Source: Cryptomeria japonica
Lineage: Eukaryota > Streptophyta > Pinopsida > Cupressales > Cupressaceae
Direction: 5' to 3'
Assembly (NCBI RefSeq): GCF_030272615.1
Contig: NC_081410.1
Coordinates: 220,461,415 to 220,525,414 of the forward strand
DNA: 64,000 nt
The notes under the pieces were generated by a model, which made no database searches, was not told where the DNA came from, and saw nothing but the letters and a program-made list of their open reading frames with translations. The position numbers and the translations under genes were made by a program. Positions 59,801 to 64,000 of this stretch are shown piece after piece (position 1 is the first letter of the stretch; each line of letters opens with the position of its first letter).

Positions 59801-61543
59801 TTATGGAGCTGCCTTTATAGTAATCTTGTTGCGACGTGTAACAGCATTGCAATTGGAGCTGGGATTTTTGATGGTTATAGTTGCAATTTGTCCACTGGCA
59901 TCATACAGGTGATTTACAGTGTAATTATATGCAGCTTGCGTATAATCAGTGGTATCAGTGCCTCTCCTGGAAGTGGAAGGACCCCTTTGATCTTGTGATG
60001 GAAGTGGATTTTTGAACATTAGATGATCATTGTTTGCTGTCTTTGGGTCATGCCCTTCGATTTCAATTTCACCTCTGTCAATAAGATCCTGAATAAGATC
60101 TTTCAATTTTTGACAATTGCTTGTGCTGTGTCCTCTCCCTTGATGGAAATCACAATGTTCAGTATCCCTCCACCATGTAGGTTTGACTTGCGGTTCATAG
60201 TTTGATGTTTTAGGTAGAGTTACCAGATTTTGAGAAACCAGTTTTTGCAACACTATTTCGATGGGTTCCCCTAAGGGAGTGTATGTTCGTTTTTGTTTTT
60301 GTTGATGAGGTCTGAGTTCATCGTGAGATGTGATGCGGCCTTGATTGGGAGGAACAACTGTGTTAGTCTGAGGTGAGGGATTCTGTCCTGCAAATCGAAC
60401 TACAGGTTGTGCACTTTTGATAGTTCTGGCATCCACAACCCCATTATTGATGATATTTTTGTTTTTGTTCCAGAAGCTTGGTTTGTCACTATTGAAGTGT
60501 GAGCGAGGACCATCCTTTGGTTCATTATAGATTTTGATAATTCCTTTCTTGATGAGAGCTCGCTCACATTTTAATCCTTTGGTGATCATATCATTGAAAG
60601 AATCTGTGTCTTTTACGTCCAGGTGAAATTCCATTTCTTTGTTTAAGTTGGAAATAAATATTTCCACTAGTTCTTGTTCAGGTAACTGAAGAGAACGTCT
60701 GCTAGACATTTGACGCCATCGTTGTACGAAGACTGAGAATAGTTCACCTGGTTTTTGTTTAGTGTTACATAGATCAGCCATGGTGATATCACATTCAATG
60801 TTATGAGAGTAATGTGCCAAGAACTTCTGAACTAGCTCTTCAAAGGTTCTAATGCCACCTGATAGTTGGGAAAACCATGATGTGGTTGTTCCTCCCAAGC
60901 TTTGGGGAAAAATTCGCATTAGGTATGTGTCCTCGTATGCCACTTCGAGGCAAGCTGAATGGAATTCTCTGACATGATCGCGAGGATCTCCCTTTCCTCT
61001 ATACTTTTCGAATTTGGGTGTTTCGAATCCTCGTGGAAAAGGTGGCATATAAAGATTCCTATCAAAGGGATAGGGACAAATATCATTGAGTGAAAATTGA
61101 TTAGTCTTTACACCACTACGAAGTTGTTGGGTGAGATTTTCAACTTGTTGCCGCAACATCTCTATTTCATTTGGAGGAGGAGGTGGTGGGTTACCTCGAG
61201 GAATGTTATATCTGATGGGATCTCTACCTCTTTCTTCTTCATGGCGACTTTGTCATTCTGATGCTTGTCTTAATTGGGCAAGATCAAAGTCAGAGGGGAG
61301 CTTGGCTCCTTCTTGAGCAAGCTTCAAAAAGTGAGCATCTGCATTGCTCCTGAGTATTTCGTCAAAAAGTCTGTTAAAGAGAGGGTTATGCTAGGCCCTT
61401 TCTATTGTTGCAGGAGTAGGGGTACTTGGGTTTTCATCATTCGCATTTCCTCCAAGTACTTCTTGAAATTAATTGATATTTTCCTCCTCTTCTTCTTCAA
61501 TTTCTATTTCTCGTTGCCTTGACTGTGATCGGGTATGAGCCAT
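59801..61543 (-). pseudogene. G2 gag
   Basis: A 452-codon frame (59801-61159) holds most of Gag: YPFDRNLYMPPFPRGFETPK, KYRGKGDPRDHVREFHSACL, FPQSLGGTTTSWFSQLSGGI (capsid-like core), EIFISNLNKEMEFHLDVKD, and the knuckle CDFHQGRGHSTSNC followed by LKDLIQDLIDRG. The natural start is probably the Met at 61543 (MAHTRSQSRQREIEIEEEEE); between 61543 and 61159 three in-frame stops (near 61468, 61392 and 61255) interrupt an acidic and then Pro-rich N-terminal region. The best preserved Gag of the Tat-like copies here. Confidence 0.85.
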
Positions 61544-64000
61544 TTTGTTTATGAGTTTTTGTTGAAGTTGGGTGAAAATGATGATGAATTGTTGATGAAA
61601 TGAAAGATTGATGGTTGGTGAATTGTGTTGCATGTGGATCTCTAACACTTAATGGTAGATGTTACCAAAATTATTTCTTTGAATTGCTTGTTGTTTTTGA
61701 TAAGGTTTGTTGTGATAAGGTGCAGAGAAATCTGAGATGTGTTACAGATTTAACTACCTAGTAATGAGAGGATTCACTCATAAACTAGTTTTAACCTGCA
61801 TAGATATGTCTCTTAGGATGAGCTTATCCTAGATGTAGAAACAATCTAAAAGTGATGTGATGTGTTTGATTCAAGCAATATCCAAAACAGAACTTAGGAC
61901 AAGAACCTCTTAATGTTTTGAGAGTTGAAAATGGATTGATAATGAAGTGATGATGTATGAATGAGATAATGGATGAAATGTTTTAACTTCAATAAAAGCT
62001 TTGTGTCACAAATGGAACAAATTCTACCTCTTCCCTTTCGGGTGTTGGTGGTATTTCTCGAGCTACGTTGTATGTGATACAAATGTTTGGGAATAAGCTG
62101 GGATTAATCTTGCCTCCTTGATTTTTGTGATAACTCAAAGCTCTATATTGCATAAAAGCTCTGCGGTTAATTGATTTTGAATCAAATTCATTTTATTTTC
62201 CTTGAAGGTAGAGACGCATGTGATGTAGAAAAACTCTATGAGAGACAAAGATTTGTCTATTTAGATAGAAGAATTTCCTCCTTTTGATCAAAGCCTTTGA
62301 GCTCAATGGTCTTCTTTTCAGGTTGATGTTTTGATGAAGATTCTTCTTTCTCAAGATGTGAAGAATGGTCACAAAGTTTGATACTTTTCTTTGTTTTTTT
62401 GATCTTTTTGGTTGTTTTGAAAAATGTTTGGTTGGATGAATACTTGTTTTGATTTTTTGATTTTATGATGTTTCTTTGACAAGAAAAAAAAAGCAAGCAC
62501 ACAAACACAAGAATGTTGCTCAAAAGGCACAAATGAGTATGGTTCTAGATCAACCCAATCCCTGGACTTTTTATGATCCTTTCCTTTAAGTGTATTTTAG
62601 GTGTTTTTCTTTCCAAAGCCTGAAGTCGGCTCAATTTGTACTTGGTCTTTGACTAAAATGAAAACACTTCAAACACTTTGTATCCCTAAGGTCAAATGGC
62701 CAGTTGTGATAAATTCAACCCACATCTTGATATTTCTTCGACTTTGGTACTACATACCTTATGAATCCCACCGTGGTAGGTAAGGATGTGATATACTAAG
62801 TCTTGCGCGAGCATAACAAATAGATGATCCCTATGATGGGGGAGTCACCACTTTTATCAAGCCACAAGTGACTTTTCAAAAAGCTATGTTTCTACTCAAG
62901 GAAATATGTATGGTGAGTATCTTGGGAGAAAAACCATCTATGCTCTTGCACTGAATTGTATCTCAAATATGCTCAATCAATAGAATGGGTGGGCTACTAC
63001 TTAAAGGTGTTTAGTCATTTTCGATGTCTTTGGACATAAGTTCATTCCGCAGTGACTCACTTAAGAGCCTTGTAACTTGTGGTGGGGCCCATTTGTCCTT
63101 TCGGCAAGTTACACTGTAGGAACAACTATACCCAAGGCTACAACTTTCGCTCTCACCTGATTTCTATAGCGGCTCGAAGGATTTACCGCGTGAGGTCATT
63201 CCTAAGAGTGATGTGTCTCTTGGTAGGCCTCTCTTAAAAATATAAACTTTGAGTGTTACTAACACTTTTCTCTTGCACCTAGGACCACGAAAGCCAAGGG
63301 AGAGGATAGTGTGTGTTAGAAGTAGGACCACTCGACCAACTCTTTTTGCACAAGTGTGCCAAACACGAAATGCACTTGTTCTTTTTAACTTGTCATCGCA
63401 ATGTGTTTTAACTATTTGGAGATGTTGCTCCAACAATCATGGTGTTCTTTTTAACTTCAAATGCAAAGGTTTGAGTAAACTAGAACTTTGAAAATCCTGG
63501 TCAACTTAATTTGAAGCACGTATGCATGAAGGAAAATCACTTTGCAATAATTGAAACAAGTTGATTGTGAGTTTTATTTGCACCAAAATGGAAGTGTGGA
63601 TCGTGAATTCTTAGTTTGATGCAAGAAAGAAAGTTGTCTTGCCTTGTTTTAAGCACCAAATAAAGTGAACCTAACTTGCAAGAAAACAAATTTGTTTTGT
63701 TCAATTTTAAAGCACTAAAAAAAAAAGAATGATCCTAACTTGCAAGGAAATGAAAGTTGTTTTTGTCCAATTTTAAAGCACCAAAAACAAATTTATCCTA
63801 ACTTGCAAGAAAAGGGAAAATTGTTTTTGTTCATTTTTAAAGCACCAAAAACAATTTTTTTATTTTTTTTATTTTTAAGGAAATTAGCTTTAGACTTGCA
63901 CAAAAATCGAACAGTTAGTAAAAACCAAACCTATGGTGGGCTTCTACAAGCCTAAGAAATTTTACTTTTTCGGTTACAGGGTCTTTTTTACAACGTTCTG
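61544..64000 (-). other. 5' leader region of G2
   Basis: About 2.4 kb upstream of gag with no credible gene. Blocks at 62570-62780 and 63960-63980 match the G1 leader. A tandem repeat of about 60-66 bp lies at 63652-63850. The primer-binding site and LTR are not reached. Confidence 0.6.
63652..63850. repeat. 60-66-bp tandem repeat in the G2 leader
   Basis: Units start agcaccaaa or agcactaaa at 63652, 63711, 63777 and 63841 (partial). Each contains cctaacttgcaag.aaa, ttgtttttgt and caattttaa. A related partial unit precedes the first. Confidence 0.85.

Larger units (their letters stand above)
39241..64000 (-). mobile_element. Ty3/gypsy Tat-like retrotransposon G2 (5' LTR outside window)
   Basis: Minus-strand order from the right edge: leader, gag (59801-61543), protease, linker with G-patch, RT (split by a nested element), dual RNase H, integrase, spacer, antisense PMD ORF, polypurine tract, 3' LTR (39241-40655). 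The organisation is the same as G1. Excluding the nested 7.8-kb element, about 17 kb of G2 lie in the window. Its primer-binding site and 5' LTR should lie within roughly the next 1-2 kb beyond 64000, judged from G1. The coding modules are better preserved than those of G1 but still broken. Confidence 0.85.

Overview
The window reads as nuclear DNA of a seed plant. One intron-containing plant gene sits inside about 59 kb of nested LTR retrotransposons. The copia-type LTRs and the AT-rich, heavily decayed repeats would fit a large gymnosperm (conifer-like) genome, but that is an inference; the sequence alone only establishes a plant.

Layout. (1) 1-14424: a Ty3/gypsy element of Tat-like type on the minus strand (element G1). 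It has a 5' LTR at 13282-14424, a primer-binding site, a leader with 22-bp repeats around a 78-codon basic ORF, then gag, protease, a G-patch-containing linker, RT, RNase H and integrase. All coding parts are broken. Beyond a 3-kb AT-rich spacer lies the tail of a plus-strand (antisense) ORF. (2) 14425-18892: a copia LTR into which G1 inserted, a tandem duplication, a CA microsatellite, a minus-strand copia LTR, and a fragment of a gypsy LTR. (3) 18893-21700: intergenic DNA with a strong inverted repeat, then the upstream region of the host gene. (4) 21701-26101: the host gene, seven coding exons for a 444-residue protein of the DUF828/PH-like (FORKED-like, VAN3-binding) family; the reading frame is intact across every proposed splice. 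(5) 26102-32007: intergenic DNA with three short tandem duplications and relics of a gag gene. (6) 32008-38046: a degraded plus-strand Ty1/copia element with a truncated 3' LTR, an internal deletion of integrase, and a foreign LTR inserted exactly where the RT catalytic motif should be. (7) 38047-39240: unassigned DNA with a perfect 34-bp palindrome and microsatellites. (8) 39241-64000: a second Tat-like element on the minus strand (G2), with its 3' LTR at 39241-40655 and its 5' LTR beyond the window. It carries an antisense plant-mobile-domain (PMD) ORF at about 41815-43860, the counterpart of the ORF tail at the start of the window. (9) Inside the RT gene of G2, at 49379-57194, sits a complete, younger LTR element with a 5-bp target duplication (GATAT). 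It encodes only a Gag/protease-like protein and no RT, RNase H or integrase: a non-autonomous TR-GAG-type element.

How the parts relate. G1 and G2 share the unusual order gag-pro-(G-patch)-RT-RH-INT-spacer-antisense ORF, so the antisense PMD gene is a regular component of this retrotransposon family and not a chance neighbour. The gag-only element has nearly the same primer-binding site as G1 (18 of 19 bases), which suggests that it depends on Tat-like enzymes supplied in trans. Only the DUF828 gene looks like a functioning host gene.
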